DNA of 64,000 bases from positions 756,300-820,299 of the forward strand of contig CAWDMX010000001.1 of assembly GCA_963803545.1 (NCBI GenBank). The letters run 5' to 3'. The position numbers and the translations under genes were made by a program. The notes beneath the pieces are model-generated. The model searched no databases and was not told the origin of the DNA. It saw only the letters and a program-made list of their open reading frames with translations. How positions within the stretch are numbered: position 1 is the stretch's first letter; the number at the start of each line of letters is the position of its first letter. Shown piece by piece: positions 36,130 through 44,767 of this stretch. This DNA comes from Legionella_C sp963803545. Its GTDB lineage: Bacteria > Pseudomonadota > Gammaproteobacteria > Legionellales > Legionellaceae.

Positions 36130-36778
36130 GAGTACGGAAATTATTGGTTAACAAAGAATCAAGCTCTGTTTTGTATTGCTGAATATTTTCAAAAAAATCC
36201 AATGTTGTTTGCTTGAAAACGTTGAACTTCTCATAATATTTATTGTAGAGCACTTTCTTTTTCATAAATTTCCAAAGCCGTTCAATCAAGTTCAAATTTG
36301 GTGAGTATGGAGGTAAAAACACGAGCTGAATTTTGGATTTTTCTAAAAATTGACCGACTAATTTTGAGCGGTAATAGCGTGCGTTATCACCGATCACATA
36401 AATAATAATTGCTAAGGGATAAGCTGATTCAACCTGCTCTAAAAGTGCTATTGTTGACTGAGCATTTATGCGCTCATCTTCACGGGTTATTACAACGTGT
36501 GTATCTGCATCCAATGCGCCATTGATATTGATGCGCTGACGTCCTGTATTACTTTTGATAATGTTGTCTTGTCCTTTCTTAATCCAGCCATAGGCCAACA
36601 TGGTGTTATGTTGTGGATGCACCCCATCCATATACAAAACAGGGTCGTTTGAGCCTTTATGCTCTCGAAGAGCCGTAAGCTGTTTTAGAAACTGTTCCTG
36701 CTTCTCTTTATCAGCTTTTGCAGGAACCAGCTTCGATTTTTTATAAGTAAATTTTAGTCGGTGTAACAAATCGGTCAT
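36116..36778 (-). pseudogene. IS630-type transposase, N-terminus lost
   Basis: 220 residues carrying the full DDE domain: VLYMDGVHPQHN (first Asp), VIGDNARYYRSK (second Asp), FLPPYSPNLNLIERLWKFMKKKV (Glu). The HTH half is missing because another IS630 copy inserted at 36808. In the same phase across that insertion the sequence YEFLYSVSGMTD lies before the frame start. The HTH half at 40753 belongs to a similar element elsewhere. Confidence 0.8.
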
Positions 36779-36807
36779 GCCGCTAACTGAATATAAAAAC
36801 TCATATA

Positions 36808-37740
36808 TAGTTAATTGAATTTTAAATGACCGATAAATTGTATATAATTGTCGTTTTTAACTTCGGTCATATTTATGGGACATTCAACAGATTTAAGAGG
36901 ATCAGTTTTACGCTTCATTGATTCAGGAAACTCAATTAAGGCAGCATGTAAATTATTTAGTGTCAGTCGTTCATCAATCCAACGCTGGAGAAGCAGGTTA
37001 AGTAAATCAGGGACAATAGAGCCCAAGCTACGAATAAAATCTCCCTATAAAGTGGATGCATCAGCTTTAAAGGCTTACATTTCCGCCCACCCTGATGCTT
37101 ACCTCAATGAAATTGCTGCGCACTTCAATGTCACTGCTTCAGGGATATCAAAAGCATTGCGTCGTCTGAAAATCACACGCAAAAAAAAACTTCGCTCTAT
37201 GCTGAAAGAGATGAATCCAGACGACAAGAATTTGTAGAAATTATTTCACAATACCCATCAGAAAAACTGGTATACATTGATGAGTCTGGAATTGATAAGT
37301 TTATGTCTCGAGAATAGGGGTGGGCCTTAAAAGGACAAAAAGTGATTGGTGAAATCTCTGGTAGACGCTATGCCAGGGAAAGCTTTGTGGCTGGGTTGAA
37401 TGGGGGTCGGCTGATTGCGCCGTTATGTTACACAGGTACCTGTGACACAATATTGTTTAATTTTTGGTTGGCTAATTTTTTATTACCCACATTAAACCAA
37501 GGTCACATTCTGGTGATGGACAACGCAACATTTCATAAATCAGAAGAAACGCGTCTACTTATCAATAATGCAGGATGTGAGCTACTTTTTTTGCCACCGT
37601 ACTCGCCAGACCTTAATCCCATTGAAAAATGTTGGGCGAATCTCAAGAGTAAAATCAAAAAAGTTATTGCTCAATTTTCATCCCTGTCAGAGGCTGTTGA
37701 TTATGCGTTTCAAATAGATCAATTAAAATTCAAGTGACTG
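36808..37740 (+). mobile_element. IS630-family element, copy A
   Basis: Ends are imperfect inverted repeats: TAGTTAATTGAATTTTAAATG on the left and, reversed, CAGTCACTTGAATTTTAATTG on the right. Both are bordered by TA (36806-36807 and 37741-37742), the IS630 target duplication. It sits inside another IS630-type transposase gene and is about 933 bp long. A related copy lies at 43646-44567. Confidence 0.8.
36875..37737 (+). pseudogene. IS630 transposase of copy A, nonsense mutation
   Basis: The first frame (36875-37237) is the HTH half (HSTDLRGSVLRFIDSGNSIKAACKLFSVSRSSIQRW, LNEIAAHFNVTASGISKALRRLKITRKKK). At a run of A after ITRK the -1 frame continues TSLYAERDESRRQEFVEII, YIDESGIDKFMSRE and the DDE half (VMDNATFHKS, LPPYSPDLNPIEKCW). 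The shift at the A-run is the normal IS630 mechanism, but a TAG at 37315-37317 inside the second frame breaks this copy. Confidence 0.85.
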
Positions 37741-37794
37741 TAATACCCATTATTGATCTCTAACAGGCTCACGGATGAATTCTTAGGTTTTTCA

Positions 37795-38337
37795 TCAATA
37801 CAAGATCTTAAAACTTCGCTTTTTCCGCTTAGCTTTTAAAAATTTTTTGTTAAGTTTCCAAAATATCGTTTTACCATAAGCGGCTGTTGAATCATACTCA
37901 TGATCGTATGCGCCTAAATCCGTTTCTTTTCGCTTGTGTGGTGGTTCATTAATAGAAAATAAATTATGGCTTGGGCTGGTAAATTCAAATCCATGTCGGT
38001 ATTTGTAATGATGTTTTCCGCTTGCTTTTAAATCATACCCATCCCAAAAGCATCCTCCGTTAGCATAATCAAAACCATTATTCAGCGCGTTTCTGGCTGC
38101 CCGATAAGGCTTCTCAAAATTTTCTTCTATATCCGAGCACATCAGGTTTCTATAGCGATGGTTCCATCAGAAGTCACATAGGAAAACGAAGGAAATGCTT
38201 TAATTAATAAAGCCACTGATGATTTTCGAGCCGCATTCCTTCTTCTAATAACCGCATAGGCCATACCTGCCATCTCCTCATAATTATTCATAGTCGAGGA
38301 TTCGCCATAAGCAATGGCGGTTAGAAACTCAAACTCA
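37795..38337 (-). pseudogene. Cell-wall hydrolase-like protein, frameshifted
   Basis: Reading inward from 38337: EFEFLTAIAYGESSTMNN, EEMAGMAYAVIRRRN, FSYVTSDG in one frame, then after a one-base shift near 38155 NHRYRNLMCSDIEE, YRAARNALNNG, DYANGGCFWDGYDL, HNLFSINEPP, STAAYGKTIFWK to 37795. The AIAYGE start and NGGCFWDG block resemble SleB-like hydrolase domains found in secreted toxins acting on peptidoglycan. The N-terminus is cut by an IS110 remnant. Inactive. Confidence 0.5.
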
Positions 38338-38340
38338 AGT

Positions 38341-38481
38341 CTTAAAGCGTTTTATGAGTATTTAGTTCTTTCTGGAAAAAAGAAGATGGTTGCGCTTACA
38401 GCATTGATGCGAAAAATCATTGTAATTGCCAACGCGCGATTAAGAGATGCAGATCTAACAAGATGTTTGGGAGTTAATTAA
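38341..38481 (+). pseudogene. IS110-family transposase C-terminal tail
   Basis: A 46-codon open frame with LKAFYEYLVLSGKKKMVALTALMRKIIVIANARLRDAD matches the conserved C-terminal end of IS110/IS1111 transposases. Everything upstream is missing. Confidence 0.7.
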
Positions 38482-38513
38482 AATTATTATTCAGAAATAG
38501 TTGATTACCCTAC

Positions 38514-38576
38514 AACCACGAGAGGCTACACACAACAGTGGGAGATATATCCCCTGTGGCCTATGAAAAAGAATAA
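38514..38576 (+). pseudogene. IS3-family orfB C-terminal tail
   Basis: The 20 codons NHERLHTTVGDISPVAYEKE followed by TAA are the standard end of IS3 orfB (RLHTTVGDISPVAYE). Nothing else of the element remains. Confidence 0.65.
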
Positions 38577-38772
38577 TAAAAGTGCCCAAATTTGGTTGAC
38601 CAGAACAATATTGATTGTTACCGACAGTTGCTCTCAAAATAAATGCGTCCTAGGAATGCAAAACAAAGGTGGGGCAGCTAAAACCTAGTAATGACGGGGC
38701 GTCCCACTTATCCCCTATGTCCCGCCCATTTTTTATAAGCGTGCAACACGCATTAAATAAAATTAAATAAAC

Positions 38773-38844
38773 ATAATCTACGATGATTTCCGCAACGCAA
38801 TATACTATAATTTATGCAACATGATATACTATGATTTCAACAAT
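38773..38844. repeat. Three tandem 24-bp repeats, probable operator array for the Fic gene
   Basis: Three directly adjoining 24-base units (38773-38796, 38797-38820, 38821-38844) share ATAnTATACTATgATTT and a trailing CAAC/CAAT. The array ends 21 bases before the Fic start codon. The exact helical spacing, about 2.3 turns per unit, and the place suggest autoregulation by a DNA-binding domain. Confidence 0.65.
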
Positions 38845-38865
38845 AGTATTAATAGAGAAAAGATA

Positions 38866-40380
38866 ATGAAACCATCAGAAAAACTGGCTCAATCCTTAGA
38901 AATTTTACGAGAAATACAGCAAAAAGGTAAATATACCATTCAATCAAAAAATATCAGCAGAACACATCGCGAACGATTGGTAGAAAATGGCTTTTTGGAA
39001 GAAGCTATCAAAGGTTGGTACATACCTGTCAAACCAGATGAGCAAAAAGGAGATAGTACCCCATGGTATACTACCTTTTGGAATTTTTGTGCCACCTATT
39101 TGAATGAACGATTTGATGATAATTGGTGTCTTTCTCCTGAACAATCCCTACTTATCCATGCAGAAAACTGGACTGTCCCTCAACAGTTGATAGTGCGAAG
39201 TCCAAGTGGAACAAACCGTAATATGGAATTGCCACATAACACTTCAATGTTTCAAGTACGCTATAAAATGCCAACACCAGAAGATATCGAGGTAAAACAA
39301 GATTTAAGATTATATGCACTGGCACCGGCTCTGATCTATTGCTCTCCCAAATTCTTCTCACAATATCCAACTGAGGCCAGGGCTATTTTATCTATGTTTA
39401 ATAACGCCTCTGACATACTTCATTATCTATTGGATGAAGGGCGTTCATGGATAGCTGGAAGACTAAGTGGTGCGTTTAGGAATATTGGAAAAACACAAAT
39501 AGCAGGTGATATTAAAATGACCATGGAAAGTGCTGGGTATCAAGTACGCGAGGAAGACCCTTTCTGTACAGTTGCACCCATAGATTTCTCAAAGGGTAAT
39601 AAACCACCTTACCGTAGTCGTTTAGAAGTGATGTGGCATGAAATGCGACAGCCTATCATCGATTATTTCCCAAAACCAAAGCACAAGATTACTAATACTG
39701 AAAAATATATAGAATCCGTTGAAGAAGGCTACACCAATGATGCTTATCATTCTTTGTCGATTGAAGGCTATCAGGTCAGCGCGGAACTCATTGAAAAAGT
39801 ACGCTCCGGCCAATGGGGTCCTGATGCATTTGAAGATGATAGGAGTCAAGGAAATGCACTAGCTGCAAGAGGATATTGGCAAGCTTTCCAAGCCGTTGAA
39901 AAAAGTCTGGTTAAAGTACTGGAAGGAGAAAATCCGGGAAATATCATACAAAAAGATCATGGCAGCTGGTATCGAGAACTTTTTCAGCCCAGTGTTGTAG
40001 CCGGCCTATTAAAACCAACCGATCTTGCTGGATATAGAAGAAACCCCGTATACATTCGACAATCAAAACATATTCCGGCCAGAGCTCAAATTGTCAGTGA
40101 TTTAATGGAAGAATTTTTTCAGTTAGTAAGTCAAGAGAATGATCCTGCTGTTCGAATAGTACTTGGTCATTTCTTTTTTGTATATATCCACCCATACCCT
40201 GATGGAAATGGTCGAATTGGGCGCTTTCTAATGAATGTGATGATGGCTGCTGGTCATTATCCTTGGACTATTATTCCAGTTGATAGACGAAATGAATATA
40301 TGGAAGCTTTAGAGCAAGCCAGTGTTCAACAGAATATTATTCCATTCTGTAATTTTGTGGCTAGTTGCGTGGATGGTTGA
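38866..40380 (+). CDS. Fic-domain AMPylase-type protein with N-terminal AbiEi-like winged helix
   Basis: 504 residues from ATG 38866 (GAGAAAAGAT ahead). Residues 1-60 form a winged helix like the AbiEi antitoxin N-terminus (AQSLEILREIQQKGKYTIQS, LVENGFLEEAIKGWYIP). Residues 270-480 are the Fic fold: inhibitory helix SLSIEG (S-x-x-x-E-G, Glu300) and active-site loop HPYPDGNGRIGRF (from residue 442) with catalytic His. The intramolecular Glu should keep it auto-inhibited. Fic enzymes transfer AMP or other nucleotides to proteins. It probably represses its own promoter via the repeats upstream. Stand-alone toxin with built-in antitoxin or anti-phage role are both possible. Confidence 0.85.
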   Translation: MKPSEKLAQSLEILREIQQKGKYTIQSKNISRTHRERLVENGFLEEAIKGWYIPVKPDEQKGDSTPWYTTFWNFCATYLNERFDDNWCLSPEQSLLIHAENWTVPQQLIVRSPSGTNRNMELPHNTSMFQVRYKMPTPEDIEVKQDLRLYALAPALIYCSPKFFSQYPTEARAILSMFNNASDILHYLLDEGRSWIAGRLSGAFRNIGKTQIAGDIKMTMESAGYQVREEDPFCTVAPIDFSKGNKPPYRSRLEVMWHEMRQPIIDYFPKPKHKITNTEKYIESVEEGYTNDAYHSLSIEGYQVSAELIEKVRSGQWGPDAFEDDRSQGNALAARGYWQAFQAVEKSLVKVLEGENPGNIIQKDHGSWYRELFQPSVVAGLLKPTDLAGYRRNPVYIRQSKHIPARAQIVSDLMEEFFQLVSQENDPAVRIVLGHFFFVYIHPYPDGNGRIGRFLMNVMMAAGHYPWTIIPVDRRNEYMEALEQASVQQNIIPFCNFVASCVDG

Positions 40381-40392
40381 TAGCCAAAGATA

Positions 40393-40566
40393 TTAATTTC
40401 CAAAAAAGATTTGTAAGTATTTTCGGGTGGCAACTTTGCCATACTTGTTGGATAGTTTCATCAACCGAGCTTTAACAAATTGATCGCGGTTTTTGGCAAC
40501 CTTTAATTGTAATTCGCTCACATCTTCCGTTGAATACTTTGCATTATTTAACAGACCTCTTTCGAA
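40393..40566 (-). other. C-terminal remnant of an unidentified gene
   Basis: A start-less frame on the minus strand reads ERGLLNNAKYSTEDVSELQLKVAKNRDQFVKARL and KVATRKYLQIFFGN to TAA. The sequence is clearly protein-like, but no family was recognised. It was probably truncated by insertions. Confidence 0.3.
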
Positions 40567-40752
40567 ATTAGATTACTCTAACTCCATACGAGGTAAAATC
40601 TGTTATTTTTTTAAGTGAGCCTGAACGAAGAAACGTAGTATTACGGTTGAATTTAGAAAACAAACCTGAAGATATACGTTTCGCGAATGAAAATTAGGGA
40701 TTTTTTTAAAAAAAATCTTGCAATATAAATTAATGAGATCATGCTATGGAGC

Positions 40753-40985
40753 ATGAACAAACTCACACTCACACCATCAGAAATCATCGCTCTGAGGCAA
40801 GCGCACTATGCCTGCAAAGACAAACGTGCCGCAGATCGAATAAAGGCTGTTTATTCTCTAGGGATAGGCTTCACAGTAGCGGATGTCGTAAATATTTTGA
40901 TGTTGGATGAAGAAACGCTGCGCAATTATGTAAAACGGTAACAATCAGGTGGCATCAATGCGTTGATAACGGATCACTACTTAGG
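40753..40985 (+). pseudogene. IS630-type transposase N-terminus, cut by IS21
   Basis: MNKLTLTPSEIIALRQAHYACKDKRAADRIKAVYSLGIGFTVADVVNILMLDEETLRNYVKR is the HTH start of the IS630 group. A TAA at 40939-40941 then QSGGINALITDHYLGVNQ follow before the IS21 end. Likely the same family as the DDE half at 36116-36778. Confidence 0.7.
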
Positions 40986-41097
40986 TGTAAATCAGCATGC
41001 AAAAATGACCCCTTTAGAGGGGAAATCAGCGTCGAAAATTGACCCCCTAAATAATTGTTAAACTAACCGTTGGGATCACTCAACGGAGATGAGGGGG

Positions 41098-42609
41098 ATG
41101 TTAATTGTGGAAACGATCGCAAAAATACGCACACGTTATCATGTTCAGAAACAAGGCATTAAGCAAATAAGCCGAGAGCTGAATTTATCGAGGAATACAG
41201 TAAGAAAGGTACTCCGTGAAGGACAAACTGCACATGTCTACAAACCAAGGCAAGTGGTCGCCCCAAGGCTTGAGGATTATAAGGAGCAATTGCAGTCCTG
41301 GCTTGAATTGGACAATCAATTACCAAAGAAACAGAGATGCAGTGCCATGCGCTTGCACCAGCGTTTGCGGGAGTTGGGATATTCAGGCGCTTATGACAGC
41401 GTACAGCGCTATGTAAAGCAATGGATGCTGGATGATGGCAAGGTGGGCAAGGCATTTATTCCACTTTACTTTTCGCCAGGGGAAGCTTATCAGTTTGACT
41501 GGAGCGAAGAAGTTGTAGAGCTTGGTGGCGTTGCTCAGAAAATAAAGGTCGCACAGTTTCGTTTGTGTTACAGCCGCATGCTATTTGTGGCAGCGTTTCC
41601 GCGAGAAACACAGGAAATGCTGTTTGCAGCGCACGCACAGGCTTTTTCATTTTTTGGTGGAATCCCGCGTCGCGGAATTTATGACAACATGAAAACGGCA
41701 GTTGACGTGGTTTTTACTGGCAAGGAAAGAATGTTCAACAACCGATTTATCCAGATGTTAAGCCATTATCTGGTAGAACCCACAGCCTGTAGTCCCGCTG
41801 CTGGCTGGGAAAAGGGGCAAGTTGAAAATCAGGTTGGCAATGTTCGCGATTGGGTTTTTGTGCCCCGGCTAAAATTTAAGGACTTCAACGAACTGAACCG
41901 GCACCTGACGGAGCGCTGCCTGGAGATTTCCAAAACGCGTGCACATCCTGAAGCGAAAGACACTCGTATTTTTGAGATTTTTGAGCAGGAAGGACAGGTG
42001 CTTCGACAGATGGATGCGCCATTTGACGGCTATATGGAGAAGAGCTGCCGGGTTAGCAGCACCTGTCTTGTTAACTTTGACCGAAACCGCTATAGCGTTG
42101 AATGTGCCTATGCATACCAACCGGTCAGCGTGCGGGCTTATTCTGACAAAATTATAGTGAATTCAAAAGGCCGTGTCATCGCCGAACATACACGTCATTT
42201 TGGTCGGGATAAAACCATTTATAATCCCTTGCATTACCTGCCACTGCTTGAGCAAAAGCCTGGAGCTATTCGCAATGGTGCGCCATTCCACGAATGGGTA
42301 TTGCCCGATGGTCTTAAGAAAGTCAGGGAAATCCTGATGAAGGACAAAGATGGCGACAAAGCCGTTGTGTCAATACTTCTTGCGATTTCCACCCACGGTC
42401 TTGAAGCCGTTGATGCTGCCTGCAAAACAGCCATTTCAGAGGCGCTCATAGGAGCTGATTATATTTTGAATCATTTAAACCGCCAGAAAGACAGGCCAAC
42501 ACCTTCTGAAATAACGACGCCAGACTGGTTAAAACTGGCCAAAGAACCGATGCCCGATATGGTTCGTTACAATCAGTTGCTCAGAGGGGTTCGCCATGCC
42601 ATACACTGA
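41098..42609 (+). CDS. istA: IS21 transposase IstA
   Basis: About 503 residues. HTH IKQISRELNLSRNTVRKVLRE, then a DDE retroviral-integrase core (FSPGEAYQFDWSEEVVELGG, GGIPRRGIYDNMKTAV, CSPAAGWEKGQVENQVGNVR), and the C-terminal beta domain with RVSSTCLVNFDRNRYSV. ATG 41098 is preferred because GGAG lies 10 bases upstream. All catalytic residues are present. It overlaps istB by 14 bases. Confidence 0.9.
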   Translation: MLIVETIAKIRTRYHVQKQGIKQISRELNLSRNTVRKVLREGQTAHVYKPRQVVAPRLEDYKEQLQSWLELDNQLPKKQRCSAMRLHQRLRELGYSGAYDSVQRYVKQWMLDDGKVGKAFIPLYFSPGEAYQFDWSEEVVELGGVAQKIKVAQFRLCYSRMLFVAAFPRETQEMLFAAHAQAFSFFGGIPRRGIYDNMKTAVDVVFTGKERMFNNRFIQMLSHYLVEPTACSPAAGWEKGQVENQVGNVRDWVFVPRLKFKDFNELNRHLTERCLEISKTRAHPEAKDTRIFEIFEQEGQVLRQMDAPFDGYMEKSCRVSSTCLVNFDRNRYSVECAYAYQPVSVRAYSDKIIVNSKGRVIAEHTRHFGRDKTIYNPLHYLPLLEQKPGAIRNGAPFHEWVLPDGLKKVREILMKDKDGDKAVVSILLAISTHGLEAVDAACKTAISEALIGADYILNHLNRQKDRPTPSEITTPDWLKLAKEPMPDMVRYNQLLRGVRHAIH

Positions 42610-43324
42610 ACTGTTGTTAATGTTACGCAACCTGAAGCTTTATGGGATGGAAGAAGCGTTTACAGAAGCAAGCGAGCAACCAGGATTCAGTCAGCTGACC
42701 AAAGAGTCTCTTTTGTCAAATCTGGTTCGTGCTGAAATTGCCGACAGGCAGGCTCGCTCCATTAACTATCAAATGGGTACTGCCAAATTCCCTGTATACC
42801 GTGATTTGGACCGTTTTGATTTTGCATCGTCTGAAGTCAATGAAGAACAAATAAGAACGCTGCATGAAGGCAGTTTTATTCCTGCTAATCGTAATGTTAT
42901 TTTTGTGGGCGGTACTGGCAGTGGAAAAACTCATCTGGCGATTGCCATTGCCAGTCAGGCCATTAAAAACAGGTACAAGGCGAGATTTTTCAACGTAGTT
43001 GACCTTGTTAACAGACTCGAGGCCGAAAAGTTGGCCGGCAATGCAGGAAAACTCGCCGAGCGTTTGAAAATGGTTGATGTGGTTGTCCTTGATGAGCTGG
43101 GTTACCTGCCCTTCTCTCAGGCTGGAGGCGCATTGTTATTCCATCTTATCAGCAAACTGTATGAGAAAGTTTCACTCATTATTACCACCAACCTCAGTTT
43201 CAGTGAATGGGCACAGGTCTTTGTTGACAAAAAAATGACAACCGCCATGCTCGACAGAGTTACACATCATTGCGACATCATTGAAACCGGAAACGAAAGT
43301 TACCGCTTTAAAACAAGAAATTAA
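42596..43324 (+). CDS. istB: IS21 helper ATPase IstB
   Basis: 242 residues with AGAGGGG ahead of ATG 42596. A DnaC-like AAA+ protein: Walker A VGGTGSGKTHLAIAIA, Walker B VVVLDELGYLPFS, sensor LIITTNLSFSEW, arginine-finger region MLDRVTHHCDII. It assembles on target DNA and stimulates IstA. Intact. Confidence 0.95.
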   Translation: MPYTELLLMLRNLKLYGMEEAFTEASEQPGFSQLTKESLLSNLVRAEIADRQARSINYQMGTAKFPVYRDLDRFDFASSEVNEEQIRTLHEGSFIPANRNVIFVGGTGSGKTHLAIAIASQAIKNRYKARFFNVVDLVNRLEAEKLAGNAGKLAERLKMVDVVVLDELGYLPFSQAGGALLFHLISKLYEKVSLIITTNLSFSEWAQVFVDKKMTTAMLDRVTHHCDIIETGNESYRFKTRN

Positions 43325-43645
43325 TTGCTTCTATATTTTACATTGTGACTATCACAGGGGGGGGGCAATTTTCGACGCTGACAGGGGGTCAATTTTGGAT
43401 GCTGATTGACAATTATTACTCTCCTCGAATTTAAATATTTAGTAAATACATGCAATTAAGAAATAGTGTCTTTTTTTTTAGCAAAAATGAGATTGACTTT
43501 TCTTTTGTCCTTTAGTAGCTTGCCCTCTGTAGAGTCTTTCTAAGGCTATCTACTAAAAAGAGGTTTATTGCAGGCTATTTTTAGGCCTCGATAAATTTTG
43601 ACCACCTAGCTAGCTTTGTTAGTTGGGTTTTACTGTGGATTAATA

Positions 43646-44567
43646 TAGTGAATTAAAATTTAAACGATCCCCTGAAAAGCATGATCAATGGCCTGAGCTA
43701 ATGTATCAAAATTAGCAATTTCATTCTTAATTTTCTTTTTTAAATTTGCCCAGCATTTTTCAATAGGATTTAAATCTGGTGAATAAGGGGGACGAAAGAT
43801 CAAATCACAACCTGCGCCATTGATAATAGCAGCCGTTTCTGGGGATTTATGAAAAGCAGCATTATCCATTATAATGGTCTTACCACTTCCAATTTCAGGT
43901 AAGAGGAAATTACTGAGCCAGAAGTTGAATAAAACACCATCCATAGTGCCTTGATAGCAAATTGGGGCAACCAGAGTTTTATGGATTAACCCCGCTACAA
44001 AACTTTCTCTAGCGAAGCGTTTACCAGACCTCTCACCAATAACTGTTTGCCCTCTCTCACTCCATGCGTGCTCCCTGGATACAAAGCTATCTATGCCTGA
44101 CTCATCAACGTATACGATACTTTCAGGGTTCAAATGCTCTATGATTTCAATATAATGTTCGCGTTTATTAGGGCACCGCTCCTTGTAGAGCGAAGTCTTT
44201 TTTTTCGAGTTATTTTTAACCGCTTCAATGCTGCATGAATAGCAGGGGCGGTAACATTAAAGTGAGAGGCTATCTCATTTAAAAACGAATCAGGATGCTC
44301 TTTAATAAAGGCTTTTAACTTATCTGAATCTATTTTGTATGGGTTGTGTGGACGACCAGCACCTACCAGTTGTCCTGTTTGATGTCTCAATCTCTTCCAT
44401 TGCTTAATTGTCGTTGTACCAACTGAAAATAATGTACTCGTAGATTCGATCGTAGCTCCTGAATCTATATGGAAAAGTACTTTTTCCCTAAAATCTAATG
44501 AATAAGTCATAGTCTAAAAGCACTAATTATAACAAACATTTAAGACTTTTTAAATTTTAATTAACTA
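43646..44567 (-). mobile_element. IS630-family element, copy B, next to the microcin-like operon
   Basis: Inverted repeats TAGTGAATTAAAATTTAAACG (left) and TAGTTAATTAAAATTTAAAAAG (right, read inward) bordered by TA at 43644-43645 and 44568-44569. The element is 922 bp. Its right end lies 15 bases before the ATG of the peptide gene at 44583. Confidence 0.85.
43660..44510 (-). CDS. IS630 transposase of copy B, made by frameshifting
   Basis: The first frame (44510-44139) is the HTH half (YSLDFREKVLFHIDSGATIESTSTLF, LNEIASHFNVTAPAIHAALKRLKITRKK). At the A-run after KITRKK the -1 frame gives TSLYKERCPNKREHYIEIIEHLNPESIVYVDESG and the DDE half to 43660 (first Asp in YVDESG, TIIMDNAAFHKS, PPYSPDLNPIEKCW). 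No other stop interrupts it, so the copy may be active. The same A-run is present in copy A, which supports programmed frameshifting. Confidence 0.8.
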
Positions 44568-44582
44568 TAAAGAAGTTATGTT

Positions 44583-44681
44583 ATGAAAACAACTACAAAA
44601 ACTAAAACCCTAACTGTTTCTAAAATTTCTGCTGCAATTAAAATTGCCTTAAAAGCTTCTTTAATTACAGCTGTTCCTTAG
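44583..44681 (+). CDS. 32-residue precursor peptide of a microcin C-like system (candidate)
   Basis: The ORF encodes a cationic, amphipathic peptide. The first half is Lys/Thr-rich (MKTTTKTKTLTVSK) and the second half hydrophobic with spaced Lys (ISAAIKIALKASL), ending ITAVP. AAGAAG lies seven bases before ATG 44583. Position directly upstream of an MccB-like enzyme gene, with a stem-loop between, is that of mccA in microcin C operons. Unlike known mccA products it does not end in Asn, the residue MccB modifies, but in Pro. No predicted RNA or other short ORF competes for this slot. Function as substrate of the downstream enzyme is an inference. Confidence 0.55.
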   Translation: MKTTTKTKTLTVSKISAAIKIALKASLITAVP

Positions 44682-44690
44682 TCTTTTTTT

Positions 44691-44742
44691 CAGGCGTAAT
44701 ATCACTCAAATTTATTTTTTATTTGAGTAATATTATTGCCTG
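44691..44742 (+). promoter_or_regulatory. Strong stem-loop between the peptide gene and the adenylyltransferase gene
   Basis: CAGGC/GCCTG, AATAT/ATATT and ACTCAAAT/ATTTGAGT pair in order around a nine-base loop (44712-44720), about 18 base pairs. There is no T-run after it. In E. coli microcin C operons a terminator-like hairpin at this spot makes short, abundant peptide mRNA and reduced read-through to mccB. The same role is inferred. Confidence 0.75.
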
Positions 44743-44767
44743 AATTAATCGTAATAATGGTTTTTGT

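Larger units (their letters stand above)
40986..43411 (+). mobile_element. IS21-family element
   Basis: Terminal repeats TGTAAATCAGCATGCAAAAATGACCCC (left, 40986 onward) and TGTCAATCAGCATCCAAAATTGACCCC (right, read inward from 43411) match in 23 of 27 positions. Each end has a second inner copy of the GTCGAAAATTG motif, the multiple binding sites typical of IS21. Length about 2.4 kb with both genes intact. No clear target duplication is seen. Confidence 0.9.

Noticed and set aside
38773..38844. Tandem 24-bp units as a CRISPR array
   Set aside because: The repeats adjoin without spacers and there are no cas genes; an operator array fits better.
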